Shown here piece after piece: positions 12,107 through 22,305 of a stretch of DNA of 64,000 nucleotides. Origin of the DNA: Hyphomicrobiales bacterium (GTDB lineage Bacteria; Pseudomonadota; Alphaproteobacteria; Rhizobiales; Rhodobiaceae). The stretch's first letter is position 1. Each line of letters opens with the position of its first letter. Below the pieces are notes generated by a model. That model saw nothing but the letters and a program-made list of their open reading frames with translations, did no database searches and had not been told where the DNA came from. The stretch is taken from the NCBI GenBank assembly GCA_002869065.1, contig PKTR01000002.1, positions 806,001-870,000 of the forward strand, given 5' to 3'. The translations under genes were made by a program, and so were the position numbers.

Positions 12107-12637
12107 TTACATGAACTCGACCTGGACGACATACGTCGAGGTGTCTCCGATTGGCGAAATCACACTGCGAAACCCGTCAAGAATGCGAAATTGGATTTCG
12201 CGACATCGAAGCCGGTCCGTGGCGGCGCGGGTCCGCCAGGTGAAATAGCCGTCGCGCTGAAACTCGAAGCGCAGACCGTCACGCTGGGTCCACCACATGT
12301 TTGCGTTGATGCCGATCGAGATTTTCCGTTCCCGCAGAACGCCGTCGCAGGAGAGTTCCACATCGACGTCGAGCCGCTTCTTGCTTTCAAGGAAGGCGAG
12401 CGCTTTCGGGCCGCCCAGAACGGTGAAGGAGATCCACAATTCCCTCGGCCGGCGCATGCGCCAGACGGCGCCGGCTTCGCCGACGCGCTCGGCGAGGCGG
12501 GTCGGCGCATAGCCCGGGGCACCGGACGTTCCCGCCGAAACGACCGGCTCGGAAATGTTGAAGAGATCCGCCGATGCGGCGCCCGGCACAAGCGCGGCAA
12601 ACAGCGCGATCGAAGTGAATGCGGCTTTGGTCAGCAT
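12107..12637 (-). CDS. Secreted protein of unknown function
   Basis: A 176-residue product with a clear signal peptide (basic start MLTKAAF, hydrophobic core, cleavage near GAASA-DLF, about residue 23). The mature part is beta-rich, with WISFTVLGGP, ERKISIGINANMWW and a C-terminal YVVQVEFM; I do not recognise the family. It is first in the run 12637-10209, which may form one transcript: 12 bases to the membrane gene, then 42 to the hydrolase-like gene. An AT-rich stretch upstream (12660-12725) is a likely promoter region. Confidence 0.7.
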   Translation of the reverse strand: MLTKAAFTSIALFAALVPGAASADLFNISEPVVSAGTSGAPGYAPTRLAERVGEAGAVWRMRRPRELWISFTVLGGPKALAFLESKKRLDVDVELSCDGVLRERKISIGINANMWWTQRDGLRFEFQRDGYFTWRTRAATDRLRCREIQFRILDGFRSVISPIGDTSTYVVQVEFM

Positions 12638-13000
12638 GCGTCGGGTCCGTCGATGATGTGCTGAATTCGTGCGCGTTTAACGAGTTCTCATATTATTTAC
12701 TAAATTACAGATTGTATTTCTGTTCGTGTCAACCATGGATACGTCGTCGCGTCCGCTTGATGCCGCTATCGACGCACCGAGCACTCCTGACGGGCTTCGA
12801 ACCTGTCGAAGCAGAGGCCCGCTCGATCGCCGTGCTGAACGAAGCGATCGTCATCACACGATTCGGAATGCGGGATTTTGGTCTGGGGTGCTAAAGGCAT
12901 GGGGGACGGCGCGTCGGCGCGTTAGCTCACATTCGATTTTGACGCGTATTCTCATCCAAAACCGGTGCTCCCTTTGTGGGAATACGCTTGAGGTGCCCGC
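12638..13000. other. Divergent intergenic region with mosaic repeat
   Basis: Holds the AT-rich stretch 12660-12725 upstream of the secreted-protein gene and a module B repeat at 12931-12988, with ACGCGTATTC and GAATACGCT outer arms around an ACCGG core. Only GAGGT plus a short spacer separates the repeat from the EamA start at 13001. No gene is visible in between. Confidence 0.6.
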
Positions 13001-14005
13001 ATGTCCCGATCCCCTGAGCCCTCTCGCCAATCCCGGACTTCGCCGCGCGTGGCGAAAAAGCCCAACGTCACGATGACCGGCTTCGAGTGGTCGCTGCTGA
13101 TCGGCCTGTCGCTTTTGTGGGGCGGGTCGTTCTTTTTCGTCGGCGTCGCGGTGTCGGGCCTGCCGCCGTTTTCCATCGTCTTTCTGCGCGTCGCGATCGC
13201 CGCGCTCATCCTGCATGTGGTGGTGCGCGCCTTCGGGCCGGGCATGCCGAAGGGCGGCGCGGTGTGGCTCGCCTTTTTCGGCATGGGCTTCCTCAACAAC
13301 GCGATCCCGTTCTCGCTCCTGGTGTGGGGCCAGACGCAGATCGCCAGCGGGCTCGCCTCGATCCTCAATGCCACGACGCCGCTCTTTGGCGTGGTCGTCG
13401 CGCATTTTCTCACCGACGACGAGCCGATGCGGGCAAACCGGGTCGCCGGCGTTGTCATCGGCTTTGCCGGCGTCGCGGTGATGCTTGCGCCGGAACTGAC
13501 AGGGGAAATGGCAGGCGAAGTGAGTGGCGCCCTGCTTGCCCAGCTCGCCTGCCTCGGCGCGGCGCTGTCCTATGCCTTCGCCAGCGTTTTCGGGCGGCGC
13601 TTCAAGCGCATGGGCGTCTCGCCGATTGCCACCGCAACCGGCCAGGTCACCGCCTCGTCGATCCTGCTCCTGCCGCTGGCGCTGTTGGTTGACCGGCCGT
13701 GGGAGCTGGGGATGCCGTCGATGTCCGTCTGGCTGTCTGTGCTGGCGCTTGCGTCGGTCTCGACGGCGCTCGCCTATATTGCCTATTTCCTGCTCTTGGA
13801 GACGGCGGGCGCTGTCAACCTGTTGCTGGTGACGCTGCTCGTTCCCGTCGGCGCGATCCTGCTCGGCTGGCTGCTCCTTGCCGAGCGCCTTTCGCCAGAG
13901 CACGGCATCGGCATGGCGCTGATCGCGCTCGGCCTTGCGGCGATCGACGGACGGCCGACGCGCTGGCTGAAAGGCCGGCTCTTTCGCAGCGAAAAAGCCG
14001 GCTAA
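13001..14005 (+). CDS. EamA/DMT-superfamily transporter
   Basis: Inner-membrane transporter of the drug/metabolite superfamily. The 334-residue protein has about ten hydrophobic segments in two EamA repeats: the first opens with LSLLWGGSFFFVGVAV and ends with GVVIGFAGVAVML; the second runs from LACLGAALSYAFASVFGRR to GMALIALGLAAIDGR. Substrate cannot be read from sequence. The ATG at 13001 follows GAGGT at normal spacing, right after a mosaic repeat. It is convergent with trmB, and both stop codons fall within or at the edge of one repeat element. Confidence 0.9.
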   Translation: MSRSPEPSRQSRTSPRVAKKPNVTMTGFEWSLLIGLSLLWGGSFFFVGVAVSGLPPFSIVFLRVAIAALILHVVVRAFGPGMPKGGAVWLAFFGMGFLNNAIPFSLLVWGQTQIASGLASILNATTPLFGVVVAHFLTDDEPMRANRVAGVVIGFAGVAVMLAPELTGEMAGEVSGALLAQLACLGAALSYAFASVFGRRFKRMGVSPIATATGQVTASSILLLPLALLVDRPWELGMPSMSVWLSVLALASVSTALAYIAYFLLLETAGAVNLLLVTLLVPVGAILLGWLLLAERLSPEHGIGMALIALGLAAIDGRPTRWLKGRLFRSEKAG

Positions 14006-14078
14006 AGCGCTTTAGCCGTTTGTTTTGACGCGTATTCTTGCCCGAAAACCGGTTCCCACTTTTCGGGAATACGCTCTA
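14001..14078. repeat. Mosaic repeat between convergent genes (copy 6)
   Basis: Starts with a perfect 16-base palindrome (GCTAAAGCGCTTTAGC, 14001-14016) in the module A position, followed by module B with ACGCGTATTC/GAATACGCT outer arms and CGAAAA/TTTTCG inner arms around CCGGTTCCCAC. It contains the stop codon of the EamA gene (14003-14005) and reaches the trmB stop (14076-14078). It may act as a bidirectional 3'-end structure. Confidence 0.85.
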
Positions 14079-14765
14079 GACGCGCTTGAACGTGAGATAG
14101 GTCGGCGTGCGGCCTTCGCGGATCGCCTTTGCCTCATAGCGGGTGCCGGGCCAGCCGTCATAGGGCTCGCGCCAGTCGTCGGCCTTTCGTGCCGTCCATT
14201 CGAAGGCCGGATGGTCGCGCAGATGGGCGAGCGTCCAGGCGATGTAATGCGGGATGTCGCTGGCGACGCGGAACTCGGCGCCCGGTTTCAGCGCGCGGGC
14301 GACGCGGTCGAGCATTTCGGCGGAGATGAAGCGCCGCTTCCAGTGGCGCCGCTTCGGCCAGGGATCGGGATAGAGCAGATACATCCGCGAAAGCGAGGCC
14401 TCGGGCAGCCAGTCGAGCACGTCGGTGGCGTCGCCATTGTAGAGGCGGATATTTTCGAGGCCCGTCAGGTCGATGGCGGAAACCGCCTTCGCCATGCCGT
14501 TGATGAACGGTTCGCAGCCGATGATGCCGACATCGTCGTGCGTCTCGGCCTGATGGATCATGTGCTCGCCGCCGCCGAAGCCGGCCTCAAGCCAGATTTC
14601 GTCGACGGGGACGGGAAACAGGTCGGCGACGCGCGCGGGTGCCGGCGCCGTCGGGTCGACGGCAAGCTGCGGCAGCAGCGTGTCCATCAGACCCTGCTGC
14701 CGGGCTTTCAGCTTGTGGCCCTTGTTGCGGCCGTAAAGCGTCGGCGCGCGCTGCTTTTCGATCAT
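14076..14765 (-). CDS. trmB: tRNA (guanine(46)-N7)-methyltransferase TrmB
   Basis: SAM-dependent enzyme that makes m7G46 in tRNA variable loops. The 229-residue protein has the N-terminal YGRNKGHKL, the SAM-binding GFGGGEHM, the block YLLYPDPWPKRRHWKRRF that defines the family, and the C-terminal TRYEAKA. It lies 34 bases downstream of metK, as in many rhizobia, so its cofactor synthase is the next gene upstream. Confidence 0.97.
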   Translation of the reverse strand: MIEKQRAPTLYGRNKGHKLKARQQGLMDTLLPQLAVDPTAPAPARVADLFPVPVDEIWLEAGFGGGEHMIHQAETHDDVGIIGCEPFINGMAKAVSAIDLTGLENIRLYNGDATDVLDWLPEASLSRMYLLYPDPWPKRRHWKRRFISAEMLDRVARALKPGAEFRVASDIPHYIAWTLAHLRDHPAFEWTARKADDWREPYDGWPGTRYEAKAIREGRTPTYLTFKRV

Positions 14766-14799
14766 GGCCGCAGGGTCGCCTGCTCACATCACCTGATGA

Positions 14800-15969
<1,170 letters not shown>

Positions 15970-16070
15970 CAATCCAACGCTTCGTTCTGGCGCGGCCGAA
16001 ACGGCCGGTCGCCGCAGCAAGCCGGCTCCATGGGTGGCATGGGGGAGCGGGTTGGCGGCGGATAAATTTT

Positions 16071-16094
16071 CGGCGGGATCACGCGATCCCGCCG
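16071..16094 (-). other. Perfect hairpin in metK leader
   Basis: Ten-base arms (16071-16080 and 16085-16094) around a 4-base loop, about 100 bases upstream of the metK start. No T-run follows. A TTGACC at 16134-16129 on the minus strand could be a -35 box, but the matching -10 is poor. It could be a regulatory leader structure or an operator; it does not match SAM-II motifs that I know. Confidence 0.5.
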
Positions 16095-16247
16095 TTGCGT
16101 GTCTGTTTCTGACAACCTTTGGGAAGGGGGTCAAGTGACATTTGGTGGCAGGGCGGGTGCTTTTCGGGCGGTTTATGGCGGGTCGTACCATCGCCGGCGC
16201 CGAGCGGGACCGCAGTCAGGCGCGCGGTCGAATAAGATTTTTTCCCC

Positions 16248-16285
16248 AAAAAAGAACCGCCCCCGGGCATACAACCCGGGGGCGG
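16248..16285 (-). terminator. Rho-independent terminator of the XRE gene
   Basis: Stem of 11 GC-rich pairs (16257-16267 with 16275-16285), loop of 7 bases, then six T residues on the minus strand (16253-16248). It lies about 50 bases downstream of the XRE stop and separates it from metK. Confidence 0.9.
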
Positions 16286-16332
16286 CTTCATTGCTCGATG
16301 CCTGCCGCCGGTCGGCGGCAGTGCGGATGCGA

Positions 16333-16743
16333 CTATTCGCTGTCGTCGGCCAGTGCCTTGACCAGCTCGACGATGCGCTTGCGCACCTTGGCGTCCTTGA
16401 TCTGGACAAAGGCCTTGTTGAGCGAGAGGCCTTCCGAGCTCGACAGGAAATCGACCACATAACCGGCCGGCTTGCCTTCGGCGAAGCCCTTGGCGGCTTC
16501 GTCCGGCGTTCCCGGCGCATCTTCGAAGAAGAAGGAGATCGGCACCTTGAGAACCGTAGCGATGTGCTGCAGACGGCTGGCGCCGACGCGGTTGGTGCCC
16601 TTCTCGTATTTCTGAATCTGCTGGAACGTGATGCCGAGATGCTCGCCGAGCTTCTCCTGACTCATTCCAAGCATCATGCGTCGCAAGCGGACGCGACTGC
16701 CGACATGAATGTCGATTGGATTCGGTGATTTCTTACTGGGCAT
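16333..16743 (-). CDS. XRE-family transcriptional regulator
   Basis: A 136-residue DNA-binding protein. The helix-turn-helix spans about residues 15-70 (RVRLRRMMLGMSQEKLGEHLGI, FQQIQKYEKGTNRV, SRLQHIATVL). The rest is a helical C-terminal region with KAFVQIKDAKVRKRIVELV, typical of the short regulators found next to metK in rhizobia. ATG at 16743 (MPSKKSPNP) gives the family length; upstream in-frame codons look non-coding. The position lnt-xre-metK-trmB is conserved in Hyphomicrobiales. The target is unknown. Confidence 0.92.
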   Translation of the reverse strand: MPSKKSPNPIDIHVGSRVRLRRMMLGMSQEKLGEHLGITFQQIQKYEKGTNRVGASRLQHIATVLKVPISFFFEDAPGTPDEAAKGFAEGKPAGYVVDFLSSSEGLSLNKAFVQIKDAKVRKRIVELVKALADDSE

Positions 16744-16918
16744 GGGCCTTCTACTCTTTATCGTTCGGACCTCGTTGGATCCGAAGGTTTGTGGCCGGCC
16801 CGTCCCTCTCGCCCTGCGGCGCAGAAACATCCCCACGGACGTCCGGAAGTTAAACAGCGGCAGCGCAACAGGATGTGCTGCGCCGCCAAAATGACTATGC
16901 AATCCCAATTGTTAATGG

Positions 16919-18544
16919 TCAATTATGATGGTTGACAAAAGCTTTTTTGTTGTTAACGCGAATTGTGATTGCCGCCAAGAACAATCCCAGGATGATAACC
17001 ATTAACGGAAGGTTGCCATAGTTTTTGTATGGCGTCGCGGGGATCGCACGCGGCAGTTCCGAATCAATTACGCCCGATATTTCAAGCGCCAATCGCGCTT
17101 TCACCCGTCCAAGCGGATCGATAATAGCAGAAATGCCGGTATTGGCGGCACGCACGACGGGGACCCCCTGCTCGACGGCGCGCACGCGCGCCTGATGCAA
17201 GTGCTGGTAGGGCCCGGGCGTGTTGCCGTACCAGGCATCGTTGGTCACATTCAGCATCCATTGCGGGTCGCCATCACCGAGCGCGACTTCAGATGGGAAA
17301 ATTATCTCGTAGCAGATCAACGGGTCGGCGGGCGGCGCGCCGGGGATCTTCAAGGCGCTGCGTTCGGTACCCGCCTCAAAGCCGCCGCGCCTGCGGGTGA
17401 GCTGCTGCAACCCGATCGACTCCAGGGTCTGCTGGAACGGCAGATACTCGCCGAAGGGCACAAGGTGGACCTTGTCGTAGGCGTCGAGGATGGTGCCGTC
17501 GTGCCCGACCACATAGATGCTGTTGTAGTAGCGGCGGCGTTTCTCGCCGGGCAGCGCGGGGTCGGCGCGGGTGGCGCCGGTGACCAGCGTCGTACCCGGC
17601 GGCAAAAGCGCGGCGATGGCGGCAAGCGCCTGCGGCGTCTCGCGCAGCAGGAACGGCAAGGCGGCTTCCGGCCAGATGATGTGGGTGACGCTGACGACGC
17701 CGAGCCGATCGGGCGAGGTCGCACGGTCGGACAGTTCCAGATAGGTCTGGAGAATGCGCTCGCGGTTCTCGGGGCGCCATTTCTCCTTTTGCGGAATCGA
17801 CGGCTGAACGATGCGCAGGCGGACCGTGTCATTGACGCCGGGCTCGATGGTCGCAAGGCGAATGCCGCCATAGAGCAACAGGCCCGCATACAGCAGGACG
17901 ACAGCGGCAAGCAGGATGCGGGCGAGGCGCTGACGGTTCCCGCCGACCAGCATGGCGGGGGCGGCGAAAACCAGCACGGCAATTACGGCGAGCCCCTCGA
18001 CGCCGATCAGGCTCGCCGCCTGCATTTGCAGGGTGTTGGCGGCAAAGGCATAGCCGAGCCCGTTCCAGGGAAAGCCTGTGAGGATGTGTCCGCGCAGCCA
18101 TTCGGCAGCACCGAACGCGGCGGCAAGCACCAGGATCCGGCTCGCGTCATCCGACCAGAACAGCCGCGCGAAGCCCGTCGCCAGCCCGTAGAACAACGCC
18201 AGGCCGGCCGGCAGCAGAACGATCGCGAAGGGCAGCATCCAGCCGAAATCCTCGGCTTCGACGAGGAAGGCGCCGCCGATCCACCACAGACCGGCAAGGA
18301 AATAGCCGAAGCCGAACCACCAGCCGATCGCGAAGCCGGGCCGCACACGGCGCAGCCGTCCGCTGGCGTTGGCGACGGTCGCCCCGTCGATCAGCCAGAC
18401 GAGGAGGGGAAAGGTCAGCCAGAGCAGCGGGAAGGCATGGAACGGCGCCTGCGCCAGAGCCGAGACGGCACCGGCGAAAAACGCGGTGGCGAAGCGGCGC
18501 CAGCCCCACAAAAGAACAATGCGATCAGCGACGGCAGTCAGCAT
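16919..18544 (-). CDS. lnt: Apolipoprotein N-acyltransferase
   Basis: Inner-membrane enzyme that adds the third acyl chain to lipoproteins. The 541-residue protein has an N-terminal multi-helix membrane part (~residues 1-215) and a nitrilase-fold periplasmic part with the Glu-Lys-Cys triad in IWPEAALPF, YDKVHLVPFGEY and LICYEIIFP, followed by NVTNDAWYG and RAANTGISAIID. A last membrane segment closes the protein. It is 175 bases upstream of the XRE gene on the same strand. Confidence 0.96.
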   Translation of the reverse strand: MLTAVADRIVLLWGWRRFATAFFAGAVSALAQAPFHAFPLLWLTFPLLVWLIDGATVANASGRLRRVRPGFAIGWWFGFGYFLAGLWWIGGAFLVEAEDFGWMLPFAIVLLPAGLALFYGLATGFARLFWSDDASRILVLAAAFGAAEWLRGHILTGFPWNGLGYAFAANTLQMQAASLIGVEGLAVIAVLVFAAPAMLVGGNRQRLARILLAAVVLLYAGLLLYGGIRLATIEPGVNDTVRLRIVQPSIPQKEKWRPENRERILQTYLELSDRATSPDRLGVVSVTHIIWPEAALPFLLRETPQALAAIAALLPPGTTLVTGATRADPALPGEKRRRYYNSIYVVGHDGTILDAYDKVHLVPFGEYLPFQQTLESIGLQQLTRRRGGFEAGTERSALKIPGAPPADPLICYEIIFPSEVALGDGDPQWMLNVTNDAWYGNTPGPYQHLHQARVRAVEQGVPVVRAANTGISAIIDPLGRVKARLALEISGVIDSELPRAIPATPYKNYGNLPLMVIILGLFLAAITIRVNNKKAFVNHHN

Positions 18545-18724
18545 GGGGCCCGCAACTCATCCCGCGAATCGATGGATCGGACGACCCTGAATCGTTCCGC
18601 CTGCTTTGTCCAGAAATTGCACGCGCGGAGTGCGCCAGGTGTGTCGCGTCGGCGACACGGATGTACGGAACCGGAAAGCCTTCCGGCTTTCTCGGGTTCA
18701 GGACCGGATTTTCAGGAAAAGCGT

Positions 18725-19180
18725 TCAGCGCTTGCGGCGCAGGCGCACGACCACTTCGACACTGGTGATTTCCATGCCTTCGGGCGGCTCAGGCAGCGCC
18801 TCGATGTGCATGCAGTCGTCCGGCACGTCGAGCACCTCGTTCTCGCCTTCGACGAAGAAATGGTGATGCTCGGTGGTGTTGGTGTCGTAAAAGGCCCGGC
18901 TGTTGTCGACGGCAAGCTCGCGCAGCAGCCCGGCCTGGGTGAACTGGTTAAGAGTATTGTAGACGGTGGCGAGCGACACCGGAATGTCGGCGGCAACCGC
19001 ATCGGCATGAAGTTGTTCGGCCGACAGATGGCGGTTGCCATTGCCGTAGAGCAGCAGCGTCAGCGCGATCCTCTGACGCGTCGGGCGCAGACCGGCGGCG
19101 CGCAAAAGCGTCGTCGCACCGACTTCGTCGGTCGATGATTTCAGCGGATGCATGTCCGTCGGCGCGCCGTAATATGCCAT
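18725..19180 (-). CDS. irr: Irr-type Fur-family iron/haem regulator
   Basis: A 151-residue regulator of the Fur superfamily. It has AAGLRPTRQRIAL (DNA-binding helix region), VSLATVYNTLNQFTQAGLLREL, and the HHH stretch in TEHHHFFVEGE that is typical of Irr and binds haem in characterised proteins. The N-terminal GCPxHD haem-regulatory motif of some Irr proteins is absent. The start is uncertain: ATG 19180 (MAYYGAPTD) is used, ATG 19153 (MHPLKSS) is possible. It is divergent from fabA-fabB-fabI, a rhizobial arrangement. Irr controls haem and iron genes in related bacteria; the iron cluster near 30.7 kb is a candidate target by inference. Confidence 0.92.
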   Translation of the reverse strand: MAYYGAPTDMHPLKSSTDEVGATTLLRAAGLRPTRQRIALTLLLYGNGNRHLSAEQLHADAVAADIPVSLATVYNTLNQFTQAGLLRELAVDNSRAFYDTNTTEHHHFFVEGENEVLDVPDDCMHIEALPEPPEGMEITSVEVVVRLRRKR

Positions 19181-19520
19181 CGTATTCCAATACTTCCAGC
19201 GGTTTCGGCAGACCAATAATCTGTCCCAAAACCTCAACATTCCGCGCGGTCAAAGCCAAATTTCGCGGAAAACAGCCATGCCTCTATCATAAGAACTCCA
19301 CGCCATCGATGCAATATCGGCGTTTTGCTGAGCCGGCTCGGGATTTTTATCACGCCGGCGGACACAACGAATTGTTGATTTCACGGGCGTCAATTCGCCC
19401 GCCAAGATGGCCGAACGGGCCTTCCTTCGTCGCGGGAACGTGTGATAGGAAGGCCGTGATTAATGAAGTTGGGCCCTGAGTGCGGCCACGCCGCGCAATA
19501 AAAACGATACGGAATTGACG
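19181..19520. other. irr-fabA divergent promoter region
   Basis: About 340 bases between two divergent genes with no visible coding sequence. It must contain both promoters, but I see no box convincing enough to call. Confidence 0.4.
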
Positions 19521-20027
19521 ATGCAAGAACGCCGCTCGAGCTATGGCTACGAGGAACTGCTCGCCTGCGGACGGGGAGAATTATTTGGTCCCGGCAATGC
19601 GCAGCTGCCGCTGCCGCCGATGCTGATGTTCGACCGGATCACCGCGATCTCGGAAGAAGGCGGCGAGTACGGCAAGGGCCATATCCGCGCCGAACTGGAT
19701 ATCAAGCCGGATCTCTGGTTCTTCCCCTGCCACTTCCAGGGCGATCCGGTGATGCCGGGCTGTCTCGGCCTTGACGCCATGTGGCAGATGCTCGGCTTCT
19801 TCCTTGGCTGGTCCGGCTCGCCGGGCCGCGGCCGCGCGCTGTCGTCGGGCGAAGTGAAGTTCTCCGGCATGGTGGTGCCGAGCGTGAAGAAGGTCGAATA
19901 CGGCGTCGACCTGAAGCGCGTCATGCGCTCCAAGCTGGTGCTCGGCATCGGCGACGGGTGGCTAAAGGCGGACGGCGAGACCATATTCAAGGCCAAGGAC
20001 CTCAGGGTCGGTCTTTTCACCACCTGA
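19521..20027 (+). CDS. fabA: 3-hydroxydecanoyl-ACP dehydratase/isomerase
   Basis: Dehydrates 3-hydroxydecanoyl-ACP and isomerises the product to the cis-3 form, the branch point to unsaturated fatty acids. The 168-residue protein has the active-site His71 in FFPCHF and Asp85 in GCLGLDAMW, with GEVKFSGMV near the C-terminal half. ATG 19521 is chosen over a TTG two codons earlier. It heads the fabA-fabB-fabI cluster, with fabB 145 bases downstream. Confidence 0.97.
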   Translation: MQERRSSYGYEELLACGRGELFGPGNAQLPLPPMLMFDRITAISEEGGEYGKGHIRAELDIKPDLWFFPCHFQGDPVMPGCLGLDAMWQMLGFFLGWSGSPGRGRALSSGEVKFSGMVVPSVKKVEYGVDLKRVMRSKLVLGIGDGWLKADGETIFKAKDLRVGLFTT

Positions 20028-20172
20028 GCAAACCGGCTGCTGCAGGCCATATTTCGGATGGCGCCGCGCCAGCGGGGGGCGGCGAACGGGAATGCCTGAC
20101 GGAGATCGGCCCGGCGGAAATCGACCCGGGCGGCGCGTCACGCTGCAACGAAAAACGAAACAGGGAAGTACA

Positions 20173-21390
20173 ATGAGACGTGTGGTCGTGACAGGAATGG
20201 GCATTGTCTCGCCGATCGGCAACAACGCCCAGGAAGTGATGGCTTCGCTGCGCGAGGGCCGTTCCGGCATCGTCAAGGCGGACGACTACGCCGAGCTCGG
20301 CTTCCGCTGCCAGGTGCATGGCGCGCCCGACCTCGATCCGTTCGAGGTTCTCGACCGGCGCACCACCCGCTTCATGGGTGCCGGTGCTGCCTGGAACTAC
20401 ATCGCCATGCAGGAGGCGATCGCCGATGCGGGCCTCGAGGACAGCGACGTCAGCAACGAGCGCACCGGCCTGATCATGGGCTCGGGCGGCCCGTCGACGA
20501 AGGCGATCGTGGCCGCTGCCGACATCACCCGTGAAAAGGGCCCAAAGCGGATCGGCCCGACCGCGGTACCGAAAGCCATGTCGTCGACCAATTCGGCCAC
20601 GCTGGCGACCCCGTTCAAGATTCACGGCGTCAACTATTCGATCTCGGCCGCCTGCGCGACCACCAATATCTGCATCGGCAACGCGGCCGAGCTGATCCAG
20701 TGGGGCAAGCAGGACATCATGCTCGCCGGCGGCGGCGAGGAACTCGACTGGACGCTGTCGAACCTGTTCGACGCCATGGGCGCCATGTCGTCCAACTTCA
20801 ACGACACCCCGTCGACCGCCTCGCGGCCCTACGCCAAGAACCGCGACGGTTTCGTCATCGCCGGCGGTGCCGGCGTGCTGGTGCTCGAGGAGCTGGAACA
20901 CGCCAAGGCGCGCGGCGCCAAGATCTACGGCGAGATTGTCGGCTATGGCGCGACCTCGGACGGCTACGACATGGTGCAGCCATCGGGCGAGGGTGCGGAA
21001 CGCTGCATGAAGCTCGCGCTGTCGACGGTCAAAGACAAGATCGACTACATCAACCCGCACGCCACCTCGACGCCGATCGGCGACAGCCGTGAGGTTCAGG
21101 CGATCCGCGCCGTGTTCGGCGACAGCATTCCGCCGATCTCGGCGACCAAGGCGCTGTCGGGCCATTCGCTGGGCGCGGCCGGCGTGCACGAAGCCGTCTA
21201 TTCGCTGTTGATGATGCAGGGCGACTTCATTGCCGCCTCTGCCCATATCGACGAGATCGACGAGGAATTCGCCGATCTGCCGATCGTGCGCGAACGGATC
21301 GACAATGCGGGCCTCAACTGCGTCCTGTCGAACGGCTTCGGCTTCGGTGGCACCAATGCCACCGTCGTGTTCAAGCGATACGGCGCGTGA
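20173..21390 (+). CDS. fabB: Beta-ketoacyl-ACP synthase I
   Basis: Condensing enzyme that elongates the unsaturated acyl-ACP made by FabA. The 405-residue protein has the Cys-His-His triad: Cys161 in ISAACATTN, His296 in NPHATSTP and His331 in GHSLGAAG, plus the C-terminal GFGFGGTNA. The ATG at 20173 ([10 protein letters not shown]) matches family N-termini; in-frame codons upstream are not needed. It is followed 36 bases later by fabI. Confidence 0.97.
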   Translation: MRRVVVTGMGIVSPIGNNAQEVMASLREGRSGIVKADDYAELGFRCQVHGAPDLDPFEVLDRRTTRFMGAGAAWNYIAMQEAIADAGLEDSDVSNERTGLIMGSGGPSTKAIVAAADITREKGPKRIGPTAVPKAMSSTNSATLATPFKIHGVNYSISAACATTNICIGNAAELIQWGKQDIMLAGGGEELDWTLSNLFDAMGAMSSNFNDTPSTASRPYAKNRDGFVIAGGAGVLVLEELEHAKARGAKIYGEIVGYGATSDGYDMVQPSGEGAERCMKLALSTVKDKIDYINPHATSTPIGDSREVQAIRAVFGDSIPPISATKALSGHSLGAAGVHEAVYSLLMMQGDFIAASAHIDEIDEEFADLPIVRERIDNAGLNCVLSNGFGFGGTNATVVFKRYGA

Positions 21391-21426
21391 GCGCCACACA
21401 AACGCAATTACTGAGGGGACCGGCTC

Positions 21427-22272
21427 ATGGCTGAGCTGATGAAGGGGAAGCGTGGCCTCATCATGGGGGTCGCCAACAATCACTCGATCGCCTGGGGCAT
21501 CGCCAAGAAGCTCGCCGACGAGGGTGCGGAGCTTGCCTTCACCTATCAGGGCGAAGCCTTCGGCAAGCGCGTCAAGCCGCTGGCGGAGTCGGTCGGGTCG
21601 AACCACCTGATCCCGTGCGAAGTCGAAGACATCGCCTCGATCGACACCGTCTTCGAGACGCTGAAGAAGGACTGGGGGAAGATCGACTTCCTCGTTCATG
21701 CCATCGCCTTTTCCGACAAGAACGAGCTGAAGGGCCGCTTCGCCGATACGACGCGGGAAAATTTCTCGCGCACCATGCTGATCTCGTGCTTCTCCTTCGT
21801 CGAGGTGGCCAAGCGTGCCGCCGCGCTGATGACCGACGGCGGCTCGATGGTGACGCTGACCTATGGCGGCTCGACCCGGGTGATGCCGAACTACAACGTG
21901 ATGGGCGTCGCCAAGGCCGCGCTTGAATCCTCGGTGCGCTATCTCGCCATGGATTACGGCCTCGACAATATTCGCGTGAACGCGATTTCGGCGGGCCCGG
22001 TACGTACGCTGGCGGGTGCCGGCATCACCGATGCGCGGCTGATGTTCTCCTACCAGAACACCAATTCGCCGCTGGGGCGCACCGTTACCATCGACGAGAT
22101 CGGCGGCACCGGCCTCTATCTGCTGTCGGACCTGTCGTCGGGCGTCACCGGCGAGGTGCATTTCGTCGATTCCGGCTACAACATCGTCTCGATGCCGCGC
22201 CTCGACGAGCTGAAGGCCGCCGACCGGCGCCATGCCGAGGAAGAACAGGGCCGCTCCGACGCCGCGCAGTAG
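21427..22272 (+). CDS. fabI: Enoyl-ACP reductase (NADH), FabI
   Basis: Last step of each fatty-acid elongation round. The 281-residue short-chain dehydrogenase-like protein has the FabI-type N-terminus GLIMGVANNHSIAWGIA and the catalytic pair Tyr156/Lys163 (YNVMGVAK, Y-x6-K spacing), then AISAGPVRTLA. It is third in the fab cluster. The start is preceded by TGAGGGGAC. Downstream lies a repeat-rich spacer. Confidence 0.97.
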   Translation: MAELMKGKRGLIMGVANNHSIAWGIAKKLADEGAELAFTYQGEAFGKRVKPLAESVGSNHLIPCEVEDIASIDTVFETLKKDWGKIDFLVHAIAFSDKNELKGRFADTTRENFSRTMLISCFSFVEVAKRAAALMTDGGSMVTLTYGGSTRVMPNYNVMGVAKAALESSVRYLAMDYGLDNIRVNAISAGPVRTLAGAGITDARLMFSYQNTNSPLGRTVTIDEIGGTGLYLLSDLSSGVTGEVHFVDSGYNIVSMPRLDELKAADRRHAEEEQGRSDAAQ

Positions 22273-22305
22273 GGGCGTTTGGTTCAGGCGCAGAGCCCGT
22301 TCTTG

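Noticed and set aside
15970-16140. SAM-II riboswitch before metK
   Set aside because: Only a simple hairpin is seen; the SAM-II pseudoknot pattern is not recognisable.
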